From: BRH-c25 sp035627615
Lineage (GTDB): Bacteria; Bacillota; Clostridia; Lutisporales; Lutisporaceae
Assembly: GCA_035627615.1 (NCBI GenBank)
Contig: DASPLL010000056.1
Coordinates: 208,714 to 272,713 of the forward strand
Direction: 5' to 3'
DNA: 64,000 nt
Part shown: one piece after another, positions 16,625 to 24,504 of the stretch
How the letters are laid out: each line of letters opens with the position of its first letter
Position numbering within the stretch: the stretch's first letter is position 1
The notes under the pieces: generated by a model
The model's database searches: none
Told to the model about the DNA's origin: nothing
The model's input: the letters and a program-made list of their open reading frames with translations, nothing else
Translations under genes and position numbers: made by a program

Positions 16625-17224
16625 ATGAAGGCAAAAGTCATAATATTAACATTAGTGCTGATAATTGCCCTATTAGCAGGATGCGCACCAGAACCCGCAC
16701 CACCTGCGGAGCCAACACCAACACCAACACAGGCAGCAACCCCGACGCCGACGCAGACAACACCGCCGGAGACTACACCTGATGTCGTAACGACAGCTTC
16801 AATAGTTGATAATGCCGAAGCTTTTGAAAAGGCTATCAGCAGCACAGGCACATGGATCATAGCCACAGTAAAAGATGTTTCTACCGATAAGGAACTGGTA
16901 CTGGACGGTGAATTCAAAAATGGCAAGAAGGATGACGCAGGTAAGGATATCATACAGCGTAAGATAGCTCTTTATACCCAGGATGACAAGCGTAACGTAA
17001 CTGCCCGATTCACATTGACAGCACCAAAGATGACCATTAACAGTCCTATGGCCAGCATACAGCACGGAACTTTCAAAGGTGATCTCTATGTCAACACAAA
17101 GGACTTTCAGTTGGTTGACGCCACAGTTGACGGAAATATATATTTTGCTTCCGATGATGCCAAATCCGGCTTCAAAATGGATGATAAGAGCAAAGTCACC
17201 GGAAAACAGGAAGTAAAAAAATAG
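16625..17224 (+). CDS. hypothetical lipoprotein with Pro/Thr-rich linker
   Basis: 199 residues. The signal peptide ends LLAGC (Cys 20), then a Pro/Thr/Ala-rich spacer (about 22-57) leads to a folded domain of about 130 residues rich in beta strands (ISSTGTWIIATVKDVSTDKEL, GTFKGDLYVNTKDFQL). AAGGAGG lies before the ATG. The domain has repeated strand-turn elements like a small beta-helix or polymer-like fold, similar in feel to clostridial adhesin or bactofilin-like lipoproteins, but I do not recognise it. Surface-anchored; function unknown. Followed by a strong terminator. Confidence 0.8.
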   Translation: MKAKVIILTLVLIIALLAGCAPEPAPPAEPTPTPTQAATPTPTQTTPPETTPDVVTTASIVDNAEAFEKAISSTGTWIIATVKDVSTDKELVLDGEFKNGKKDDAGKDIIQRKIALYTQDDKRNVTARFTLTAPKMTINSPMASIQHGTFKGDLYVNTKDFQLVDATVDGNIYFASDDAKSGFKMDDKSKVTGKQEVKK

Positions 17225-17248
17225 CACTTAATACAACGAACTAAAACT

Positions 17249-17284
17249 GAAACCCCTGCCATGTTTTTCTATAGCAGGGGTTTC
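17249..17284 (+). terminator. terminator of the lipoprotein gene
   Basis: GAAACCCCTGC (17249-17259) pairs with GCAGGGGTTTC (17274-17284) 25 nt past the stop. Its CTATAGCAGGG side is shared with the hairpin at 17541-17570, so the two may be related copies flanking the large inverted repeat. Confidence 0.75.
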
Positions 17285-17288
17285 AATT

Positions 17289-17535
17289 GAAGACAAAGCA
17301 GCAAACTGGAGCAGCCACGTAATAGCCACATATGAGTATACAGAAATTGATGGCACTAAGAAACTCAGCCTAAGAAAAACCTAACGTCCTAAAATGGTCA
17401 TCCGTGACCTTTAGGACTTGCTCGGCGTCCATGCCTCGCATACGGTTGTTTCTAAGGCTTCGTTTCTAAGTACCATTGACAATTTCTGTATAAGCATATT
17501 TAGGCTATGACATGTCTGCTCCTCAGTTTGTCTTC
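17289..17535. repeat. 247-bp near-perfect inverted repeat with structured apex
   Basis: The left arm 17289-17381 and right arm 17444-17535 are imperfect complements over about 90 bp: GAAGACAAA/TTTGTCTTC at the ends, then GAGCAG/CTGCTC, ATAGCC/GGCTAT, TATACAGAAATTG/CAATTTCTGTATA, AAGAAAC/GTTTCTA and AGCCT/AGGCT toward the centre. The 62-nt apex has its own hairpin, GTCCTAAA (17386-17393) with TTTAGGAC (17410-17417) around GGTCA-TCCG-TGACC. No reading frame occupies it. Either a MITE-like or PATE-like mobile repeat, or a highly structured RNA ended by the terminator at 17541-17570. The 429 bp from 17225 to 17653 contain only this repeat, the two terminators and the lytS upstream region. Confidence 0.8.
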
Positions 17536-17540
17536 AGCCT

Positions 17541-17570
17541 GACCCTGCTATATATTTCTATAGCAGGGTC
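17541..17570 (+). terminator. terminator hairpin behind the inverted repeat
   Basis: GACCCTGCTATA and TATAGCAGGGTC form a perfect 12-bp stem with a 6-nt loop, followed by TTATTTGTTT. It lies upstream of lytS and after the inverted repeat, so it would end any RNA made from the repeat. Confidence 0.75.
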
Positions 17571-17653
17571 TTATTTGTTTACTTGCAGATATCGGTCGAA
17601 AAAGCTAAAATAGTATGAAAGGGCTATATTAACATCAAGAGAGAGGTATATGT

Positions 17654-19336
17654 ATGATTACGATAGATTTGTTGAAAAATCTTATAAGTAATTTGAGCTA
17701 CGTGGTCATTATTGCTTTTATTATTACCAATCTGCCTATATTCAGAAGGATCTTTCAGAAGGATGAATTCAGAAGCTCCGACCTCGCTGTGTTATCGCTG
17801 ACCTTTGCCATTTTCGGAATAATCGGTACATATACCGGTACTGATGTTTACGGTGCTATAGCCAATACAAGGATAATCGGAATAATGGCAGGGGGTATAC
17901 TCTGCGGTCCCTTTGTCGGTATTGTATCGGGCATTATTGCAGGCATACACCGGTTCCTTTTTGATATCGGCGGCATAACCTCGATTCCTTGCGCAATAAC
18001 CACTATCCTTGCCGGCTTTGCTTCTGCATTTATTCACAAGAAATGCAACAGGTTTGACAAATGGTTCTACGGACTCATCGGAGGCATTGTTCTGGAAAGT
18101 ATTGAAATGCTTCTTATCCTGCTGATTTCCAAGCCTTATTCCAGTGCACTCACTATCGTAAAAAGCATCTATTTCCCTATGAGTCTGACTAATGCCCTTG
18201 GCATATGCATTCTAATACTGCTGATACAGAAGATTTTTAATGAAAAGGAACAGCTTGCTGCAAAACAAGCGCAGCTGGCCCTTGAGATAGCAAACAAGAC
18301 TCTCCCGTATTTCAGGGAAATAAACAGCGACTCCTTAAGAAACATTTGTTCCATAATAAAGGATTCTACAGGTGCAGCAGCAGTTTCAATCACTGATACC
18401 ACCAGTATCCTGGCCCATGAAGGCCTGGGTTCCGACCATCATATCAGTGGTGAGCCGATCCTGACCTCCGCCACAAAGCAGGTAATTTCAGAAGGAAAGA
18501 TAAGTATACTAAATACCTCCAGGGAAATAGAATGCTCTTCAAAAAATTGCAGATTGAAATCCGCAATTGTAGTACCTCTTAAAGAGGGGGATGTCACTAT
18601 AGGTACTCTGAAGCTATATTATGCCAAAGAAAACGGTATCTCCTTCACTAATGAAAAGCTGGCCATAGGTTTATCCCAATTAATATCAACACAGCTGGAA
18701 ATAAGCAAGGTAGGCAAGCTCGTGGATCTGGCTGCAAAAGCGGAGATCAAGGCACTCCAGGCACAGATCAATCCGCACTTCCTCTTCAATGCGTTAAACA
18801 CCATTGTAGCTCTGCTAAGAACCAATCAGGAAAGTGCGAGAGAGCTTATCGTAAATTTATCGACCTACTTAAGATATAATATTGAAGAGACAAGCACCTT
18901 TGTGGATATCAGCAAGGAGCTTCAGCAGGTAAAAGCATATGTGGAAATAGAGAAGGCAAGATTTGGGGATAAACTGAATGTGATCTATGATATTGATGAA
19001 AGCATCCATGTAAAAATTCCTTCTTTAATCATACAGCCTCTTGTGGAGAACTCAATAAAACATGGGATCTTAAAAGGCTCCGGCTCGGGAAATGTCCGGA
19101 TTCATGTGAGACGGAACGATCCGGACAGAATAAAGATAACTGTAGAAGACGATGGAATAGGAATTCCGCAAGCATTTGTAGACAGCATCAATTCCGGTAC
19201 TGTCAGAGAGAATAAAATCGGCATGTCAAATGTAGATATGCGACTCCGGCACATATATGGCACAGGCCTTGCGATAGAGCGGCCTGCTATAGGCACAAGA
19301 ATCAGTTTTGTCCTGGATGATAATAGCATGTGCTGA
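17654..19336 (+). CDS. LytS-family sensor histidine kinase (5TM-GAF-kinase)
   Basis: 560 residues. The N-terminal part (about 1-200) is a multi-helix 5TMR-LYT membrane domain (TGTDVYGAIANTRIIGIMAGGI is typical), then a GAF-like domain (about 225-350), the phospho-acceptor motif QINPHFLFNALN (about residue 377) and a HATPase_c domain (QPLVENSIKHG, VEDDGIGIP). The family autophosphorylates and passes the phosphate to LytTR regulators. The E. coli relative BtsS senses pyruvate, and here too a CstA-type transporter follows, so pyruvate or a related carboxylate is a reasonable guess. GAGAGG precedes the ATG; lytR follows after 29 bp. Confidence 0.9.
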   Translation: MITIDLLKNLISNLSYVVIIAFIITNLPIFRRIFQKDEFRSSDLAVLSLTFAIFGIIGTYTGTDVYGAIANTRIIGIMAGGILCGPFVGIVSGIIAGIHRFLFDIGGITSIPCAITTILAGFASAFIHKKCNRFDKWFYGLIGGIVLESIEMLLILLISKPYSSALTIVKSIYFPMSLTNALGICILILLIQKIFNEKEQLAAKQAQLALEIANKTLPYFREINSDSLRNICSIIKDSTGAAAVSITDTTSILAHEGLGSDHHISGEPILTSATKQVISEGKISILNTSREIECSSKNCRLKSAIVVPLKEGDVTIGTLKLYYAKENGISFTNEKLAIGLSQLISTQLEISKVGKLVDLAAKAEIKALQAQINPHFLFNALNTIVALLRTNQESARELIVNLSTYLRYNIEETSTFVDISKELQQVKAYVEIEKARFGDKLNVIYDIDESIHVKIPSLIIQPLVENSIKHGILKGSGSGNVRIHVRRNDPDRIKITVEDDGIGIPQAFVDSINSGTVRENKIGMSNVDMRLRHIYGTGLAIERPAIGTRISFVLDDNSMC

Positions 19337-19365
19337 ACAATACTTTTTAAGATAGAGGTGGATCC

Positions 19366-20064
19366 ATGAATTGTATTATTGTAGATGACGAATCTCCATC
19401 AATACAGGAGCTAAGCTATTTTATCGAAAATTTCAGTTCAATAAAAATACTGGGTAAATTTGATGATAGTATCAAAGCACTGGAATATGTGCAGAGAAAT
19501 CCTGTAGATGTTGTTTTTCTGGATATAAACATGCCAAAGCTGGATGGTATGGCTTTCAGCAGGGTAATAAACACACTGCAGACCAAACCTGTCTTCGTAT
19601 TTATCAGCGCTTACAGTGAATATGCACTGGAAGCCTTCGAGGTTGCTGCTTATGATTATATTGTAAAGCCTTATTCGGAAAACAGAATAATCAGCACACT
19701 GCACAGACTTGAAAATTGTACTGTCAAGTGCAGTAATGACAGGATCACCCTGTGGAAAAATAACAAGCTGTATGTATTAAGCTTAAATGATATATATTAC
19801 TGCACAGCCCATGAGCATGAAGTACATGTATTCACCAAAGCGGATGAATACATAGTTAACTCCAGCATATCCGATTTTTATAAGAAACTGCCTCCTGATA
19901 TTTTTTTCAGATGTCATCGTTCCTATATTGTCAATACTGGCAAAATTACGGAAATAATCCCCTGGTTCAACAACACATACATGCTGAAGCTTAATGGATT
20001 GCACTCTGAAATCCCTGTAAGCCGGCAGAACATATCTGCTTTCAAACAGCTAATGGGCATATAA
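19366..20064 (+). CDS. LytTR-family response regulator
   Basis: 232 residues: receiver domain 1-120 (phospho-Asp in VVFLDINMPK near residue 54, Lys in IVKPYSENR) and LytTR DNA-binding domain about 135-232 (DIYYCTAHEHEVHVFT, FFRCHRSYIVN). Partner of the upstream LytS-type kinase. The most likely target is the cstA-type gene 735 bp downstream, by analogy with BtsR-btsT; I could not identify a clear LytTR direct repeat there. Confidence 0.9.
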   Translation: MNCIIVDDESPSIQELSYFIENFSSIKILGKFDDSIKALEYVQRNPVDVVFLDINMPKLDGMAFSRVINTLQTKPVFVFISAYSEYALEAFEVAAYDYIVKPYSENRIISTLHRLENCTVKCSNDRITLWKNNKLYVLSLNDIYYCTAHEHEVHVFTKADEYIVNSSISDFYKKLPPDIFFRCHRSYIVNTGKITEIIPWFNNTYMLKLNGLHSEIPVSRQNISAFKQLMGI

Positions 20065-20082
20065 ATGCATTTTATGTGCCCA
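20054..20082 (+). terminator. terminator overlapping the lytR stop
   Basis: TGGGCA (20054-20059) pairs with TGCCCA (20077-20082), the inner ATA/TAT extending the stem, then TTTTG. It includes the stop codon of the regulator. Confidence 0.6.
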
Positions 20083-20180
20083 TTTTGCTATTTAATGCAA
20101 TTCCGGATTCCAACCTGTACATTTCCTATATAATTATAGTTGTTAAGAAGTAATTAAATATAGCTGTTTGGAGGATTAAT

Positions 20181-20678
20181 ATGAAATACGAATCATACAT
20201 GAATATGTTGAAATCGAAATTCGAAAGACACTTCCATATAAAGACAGATGTAGAGATACTGGAGAACAAAATAGATATGCTTGCCAAATACGTCAACATC
20301 AGCGGAAGAACCTTCCTCACTCAGAATGATGTTATAGACAGGTGTGAGAACTTTGAATACTGCTATATCAAGAAGTATGACACTATCAGCGAAGAGGAGG
20401 CTGCTGCCTATGGACAGTATTTGAAGAGAATAGCAGATGAATTGATTGAGCCGGGAAGGGATCACATGAGTACATACGTTACCGGAGTAATCATCAGCAG
20501 CAATATTAATGACAGCGTAAAAAAAATAGTCGAAAGATACAGCTACAGCAAGGTCTACTCCTTCTATCTAAAGGGGTGGTGTGATGTAAGGCTTATATGT
20601 ATTGACCTGGACAACAACGAAGTTGTCACCAATAAGGCCGGCAAAAAGGTAAAGAAGGTTTATCAATTGACAGCATAA
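20181..20678 (+). CDS. conserved clostridial protein of unknown function
   Basis: 165 residues, soluble, no signal peptide or membrane helix. TTGGAGG precedes the ATG. The C-terminal part (YSKVYSFYLKGWCDVRLICIDLDNNEVVTNKAGKKVKKVYQL) looks like a compact alpha/beta domain, and the general pattern (MKYESYMNMLKSKF...HMSTYVTGVII) recalls a family of unknown function common in Clostridia, perhaps DUF8052; I am not certain of the number. It lies between lytR and cstA on the same strand but is separated from both by terminator-like or promoter-sized gaps. Confidence 0.72.
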   Translation: MKYESYMNMLKSKFERHFHIKTDVEILENKIDMLAKYVNISGRTFLTQNDVIDRCENFEYCYIKKYDTISEEEAAAYGQYLKRIADELIEPGRDHMSTYVTGVIISSNINDSVKKIVERYSYSKVYSFYLKGWCDVRLICIDLDNNEVVTNKAGKKVKKVYQLTA

Positions 20679-20754
20679 TGCATAAATGCTGCTGTTGAGT
20701 TATTTTTAACGGACAAAGCCTTTTATGATGTGCTTAAGTCACTGTAAGCATTAA

Positions 20755-20770
20755 GGAAATCACAATTTCC
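20755..20770 (+). promoter_or_regulatory. palindrome upstream of cstA
   Basis: GGAAAT (20755-20760) and ATTTCC (20765-20770) are inverted around CACA, about 28 bp before the cstA-type start and close to an AT-rich TATGCAATATAAA. It could be an operator at the promoter. Not matched to any known regulator. Confidence 0.3.
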
Positions 20771-20798
20771 TATGCAATATAAAAAAGGAGGTCTTTAA

Positions 20799-22436
20799 AT
20801 GAACTCATTAGTTTTATTAGTTATCGGTATCCTATTATTCCTGGCCGCATATTCCTTATACGGCGGCTACCTGGCAAAACAGTGGGGCATTGATCCAAGC
20901 AAGAAAACTCCCGCACATACTATGAGAGATGACATTGACTACTGCCCGGCAAATGCCAAAGTACTTCTCGGACATCACTTCTCATCCATAGCAGGTGCAG
21001 GCCCTATCACAGGTCCTATAGCAGCGGCAATATTCGGATGGCTTCCAGTGTATCTATGGATCGTAGTAGGCAGTATATTCTTCGGCGGAGTTCATGACTG
21101 GGGTTCACTTCTTGCATCAATAAGGCACGAAGGAAAGTCCATAGGCGAAATAATAAGGATAAACATCGGTGAAAACGGTAAGAAGCTGTTCAACATCTTC
21201 GCATATCTTACATTGATACTGGTTGTTGCAGCATTTACCGACATCTGTGCAAGCACCTTCGCTTTTGATCCTGCAAAGCCTGAAGCAATTACAGGAGCAA
21301 GAGCCGGTACTGCATCAATACTATTCATATTCCTGGCAATGGCCTTCGGTTTCCTGGTTTATAGAAAGGGAGTAAGTCTCTCACTATCCACAGTAGCAGG
21401 CGTTGCATTATTGTTCTTCTGCATATGGATAGGCTATCAGTTCCCAATACTTAAGCTTTCAAAACTCACATGGGATGTAATACTTATTCTCTATATCTTC
21501 GCAGCATCCACCCTGCCTGTTTGGCTGCTGCTGCAGCCCAGGGATTATCTGTGCTCCTTCCTCCTGTATGCTATGCTTGCCGGAGCATTTATCGGAGTAA
21601 TTCTTGTAAGACCTGCAATGGCTATACCTGCATCAGTCGGTTTCACAGTTGGTGAAGGAGCCAAGGCTCAGTATCTTTTCCCGATGCTGTTCGTTACAGT
21701 AGCCTGCGGAGCGATATCCGGCTTTCATTCACTGGTTGGCTCGGGTACAAGCTCCAAGCAGCTTGACAATGAAAAGGACACAAAGCTTGTAGGTTACGGT
21801 GCAATGCTTATTGAAGGTGTTCTTGCTATTATAGCTCTTATCACAGTGGGATATGTAGCAGGAGCAAAAGGTACTCCGGCTCAGATATTTGCAAATGGTG
21901 TTGCAGAATTCATGAGTACTTTCGGAATTGCTATTCCTGTCGGGACGGTATTTGTAACACTCGCTTTCTCCGCATTTGCTCTCACAAGTCTTGATACTGC
22001 AACAAGATTGGGCCGTTATATGTTCCAGGAAATGACCACCAAAGCAGATGGAACAAAATCACCTCTGAACAATATGTATGTAGCAACTGCTGTAACAGTA
22101 GGTTTATCTGCATTGCTGCTTTCATACGGATATACAAAGATATGGCCTATATTCGGTTCTGCGAACCAGCTGCTCGCAGGTCTGGCACTCCTTGCAGTGT
22201 CTGCATGGCTGGCTAAGTCAGGCAAGAAGAACTCTATGACTGTGATACCTATGGTATTTATGTTCGCAGTTACACTTACTGCTCTGGTATTAGTAGCTAA
22301 GAACAATTTTGCAGGCGGCAACTTCATCATTGGGGGCATGGCTGCGATTCTCTTCGTTCTGGCAATAATATTGATCGTAACCACAATAAATACATTCTTC
22401 GGAAACAAGTCCAAGGGCGAGAAGATAAGCGCTTAA
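20799..22436 (+). CDS. cstA: CstA-family transporter (carbon starvation / pyruvate or peptide uptake)
   Basis: 545 residues with about 14-16 membrane segments. N-terminal CstA marks are clear: GGYLAKQWGID, TPAHTMRDDIDYCPANAKVLLGHHFSSIAGAGPITGP. In E. coli the relatives BtsT and CstA import pyruvate and peptides. AAAGGAGG lies before the ATG. It follows LytST-type regulators, reproducing the BtsSR-BtsT layout, so regulation by extracellular pyruvate is a fair hypothesis. The C-terminus is shorter than that of E. coli CstA (about 700 residues), as in many Firmicutes. Confidence 0.92.
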   Translation: MNSLVLLVIGILLFLAAYSLYGGYLAKQWGIDPSKKTPAHTMRDDIDYCPANAKVLLGHHFSSIAGAGPITGPIAAAIFGWLPVYLWIVVGSIFFGGVHDWGSLLASIRHEGKSIGEIIRINIGENGKKLFNIFAYLTLILVVAAFTDICASTFAFDPAKPEAITGARAGTASILFIFLAMAFGFLVYRKGVSLSLSTVAGVALLFFCIWIGYQFPILKLSKLTWDVILILYIFAASTLPVWLLLQPRDYLCSFLLYAMLAGAFIGVILVRPAMAIPASVGFTVGEGAKAQYLFPMLFVTVACGAISGFHSLVGSGTSSKQLDNEKDTKLVGYGAMLIEGVLAIIALITVGYVAGAKGTPAQIFANGVAEFMSTFGIAIPVGTVFVTLAFSAFALTSLDTATRLGRYMFQEMTTKADGTKSPLNNMYVATAVTVGLSALLLSYGYTKIWPIFGSANQLLAGLALLAVSAWLAKSGKKNSMTVIPMVFMFAVTLTALVLVAKNNFAGGNFIIGGMAAILFVLAIILIVTTINTFFGNKSKGEKISA

Positions 22437-22462
22437 GAAATTTCTCATAGGGTAGTATGATT

Positions 22463-22496
22463 AAAGCAGGATTACCAATTAAGGTAATCCTGCTTT
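22463..22496. terminator. bidirectional terminator between cstA and the TPM gene
   Basis: AAAGCAGGATTACC and GGTAATCCTGCTTT form a perfect 14-bp stem around AATTAA with A/T flanks, between convergent genes. Confidence 0.88.
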
Positions 22497-22499
22497 GTT

Positions 22500-23270
22500 T
22501 TAGAACCTGGATGATGAGCCTCCTCCTCCGGAGCGGCCTCCACCCCCTGAGTTCCTCCCGCCTCCGCCTCTTCTTGCTGAGGCTGCTGCCATTCTTAGAA
22601 TGAAGAATGTGATTCGGCCTCCCGTTAAGACAAAATCCAGAATAACCAATATCAATATTATAATCGCGCCAATAAATGTCATTATCGGATGCTCTCTGAA
22701 AAAATCACTTCCTGTATTTGTTTCTCTTCCCGTCTTACTGTAATCAGGATATGTGACATTATCCTCGTTGCCGCTGACAATACTGCAGATATCCATATAA
22801 ATCGTCCTTACTGCTTCGTCTATACCTTCTTCGTTATACAGTCCGGAAAACTTCTTCAGAAGCTTATTACTCTCCAGATCTGTCAATACTCCTTCATAGC
22901 CATAGCCTACTTCAATTCTTGATTCTCTATCCTCCATGCTTATTATAAAGAGTATCCCCTTATCTTTGGTGCCAATCTTCCACTTGTTGAAAAGGGCATT
23001 GGCATATTCTTCAATTGTACTGTCGCCTAAGGTCTCAATGCTTACAAACACCACCTGGCCACCTTCGGTGGCTTCATTGGTACTTTCCCCAAGCTTTACT
23101 ATATCCCGACCCGTATTTGAATCCAGCACTCCGGCAAAGTCGTTGAAATAGAACTCCTTGGTAGGGCTTGGTATTTTGGGTTCTGCTGCCTGTACCCCTA
23201 ATATCCCGGAGACTATTGTGACCAAAAGCAAAATTATGATGAACGCTGCTGACAGCCTGAGTCGTTTCAT
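22500..23270 (-). CDS. TPM-domain (YgcG/DUF477-like) membrane protein
   Basis: About 256 residues from the ATG at 23270, which follows GGAGG by 7 nt. A signal peptide (about 1-28), a TPM domain (about 40-170, FNDFAGVLDSNT, GILFIISMEDRESRIEVGYGYEG), one membrane helix (about 205-225) and a Gly/Ser-rich tail ending GGGGSSSRF make the classic architecture. Family members are membrane proteins, often next to LemA, as here. Function is not well established; some TPM domains are phosphatases or photosystem repair factors in plants. Confidence 0.88.
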   Translation of the reverse strand: MKRLRLSAAFIIILLLVTIVSGILGVQAAEPKIPSPTKEFYFNDFAGVLDSNTGRDIVKLGESTNEATEGGQVVFVSIETLGDSTIEEYANALFNKWKIGTKDKGILFIISMEDRESRIEVGYGYEGVLTDLESNKLLKKFSGLYNEEGIDEAVRTIYMDICSIVSGNEDNVTYPDYSKTGRETNTGSDFFREHPIMTFIGAIIILILVILDFVLTGGRITFFILRMAAASARRGGGGRNSGGGGRSGGGGSSSRF

Positions 23271-23309
23271 TGCATGCCTCCAATTCATATAATTTTATAT
23301 ATAGATAAA

Positions 23310-23336
23310 CAACTCTAAAATCAGGTTTTAGAGTTG
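23310..23336 (-). terminator. hairpin between lemA and the TPM gene
   Basis: CAACTCTAAAA and TTTTAGAGTTG pair around 5 nt, followed on the minus strand by TTTATC. It probably reduces read-through from lemA into the TPM gene. Confidence 0.65.
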
Positions 23337-23369
23337 CTATCTATAATTCTATGCAGACAAAGACTTATT

Positions 23370-23930
23370 CTAAAACTTTACTTCTGGTGCCTTCTCCGCA
23401 CCGGCTTCTGCTTCAATATATGGGAATTCGTCATTATATCCCAGTATACCTGCCGCTATATTCGTAGGGAATACTTTGATCTTCTTATTATACTGCTTTA
23501 CATTATCATTATAGTATTTTCTTGATACCGCAATCCTATTTTCAGTACCTTCAAGCTGTACTCTCAAATCCTGGAAACCTTGGTTCTGCTTCAATTCCGG
23601 ATAGTTTTCCGTAATAGCCAGGAGCCTTCCCAATACTGAGGAAACCTCTTCATTTGCCTGGATTTTATCCTGAACTGTTGCTGCACCTGACAATTTTGAC
23701 CGTGCTTCCGCAATCTGGGTAAATATCTCCTGTTCTTTTATAGCCTGGGCTTTTACTGTCTCTACAAGATTGGGTATCAAGTCAGCCCTTCTCTGGTATT
23801 GTACTTCAATATCTCCCCATGCGGCGTTTACCTCTTCACTCAAATCTACAAGGCTTCTCTGTACACCTACAAAGTATACTGCCAGCAGTACAACAACACC
23901 TATTATAATTATAAGGGTCTTATTTTTCAT
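23370..23930 (-). CDS. lemA: LemA family protein
   Basis: 186 residues: an N-terminal membrane helix (about 4-22) followed by the helical LemA domain (NAAWGDIEVQYQRRADLIPNLVETVKAQA...FTQIAEARSKL, AENRIAVSRKYYNDNVKQYN pattern). Ends AEKAPEVKF, close to the family consensus PKVDF. GAGGTATAAGA precedes the ATG. Pairing with a TPM protein downstream is common across bacteria; a role in the membrane is presumed, not known. Confidence 0.93.
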   Translation of the reverse strand: MKNKTLIIIIGVVVLLAVYFVGVQRSLVDLSEEVNAAWGDIEVQYQRRADLIPNLVETVKAQAIKEQEIFTQIAEARSKLSGAATVQDKIQANEEVSSVLGRLLAITENYPELKQNQGFQDLRVQLEGTENRIAVSRKYYNDNVKQYNKKIKVFPTNIAAGILGYNDEFPYIEAEAGAEKAPEVKF

Positions 23931-23996
23931 TCTTATACCTCACTTTTATTTCTTTTTATTTCTGAATCATAAATGGCACCATGTGAATCTAGATTC

Positions 23997-24416
23997 CTAT
24001 ACATCACACTGAGTTATTTCTATGGAATAGTCCCCGCACTCAGCACATACTGCAATACTCACAATATAACTGTTGTCAACGGCACCTTTCTTTAATAGCC
24101 TGCCAAAAGAACCATTCTCATATTCCTCCGATATATTGCTTATAACATACTCACCCTTCTTTGTATATATGAAAAAGTGATATTCGAAGAATTTAAAATA
24201 CCTGCTTTTCTCTTTTTTGCCTGCAAGGCAGTTCTGGCAAGGTTCGTCATAGTATTCTGCTTCAAAGTCAACTGTCCCTTTGCGGCTCAGCAGTTCTAAG
24301 ATATCAGACCTTTGAATACCCGTAACGGGATCCTCTTCATCATTGATCATATAGCTGAAATTATCTTCTCCAAGCAAATATTCCCTGTCATGGTACATGA
24401 AGCTGTATTTATTCAC
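23997..24416 (-). CDS. hypothetical protein with two CxxC motifs
   Basis: 139 residues, soluble. CQNC (about 60-63) and CAEC (about 123-126) could bind a metal such as zinc. The start EYLLGEDNFSYMINDEEDP resembles a small clostridial family of unknown function (possibly DUF3785, not certain). It starts with GTG at 24416, 7 nt after GGAGAGG. Single gene; no informative neighbours. Confidence 0.75.
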   Translation of the reverse strand: MNKYSFMYHDREYLLGEDNFSYMINDEEDPVTGIQRSDILELLSRKGTVDFEAEYYDEPCQNCLAGKKEKSRYFKFFEYHFFIYTKKGEYVISNISEEYENGSFGRLLKKGAVDNSYIVSIAVCAECGDYSIEITQCDV

Positions 24417-24504
24417 ATTGCACCTCTCCGTATATTCATATTCCTTTTACATTATTATATCACTTTTTTTCTTCCAAAATATAAACAGCAAGTACAACTA
24501 TGCA

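Noticed and set aside
17285..17653. A coding gene inside the inverted repeat
   Set aside because: No frame of useful length with a ribosome binding site was seen, and the sequence is dominated by palindromic pairing.
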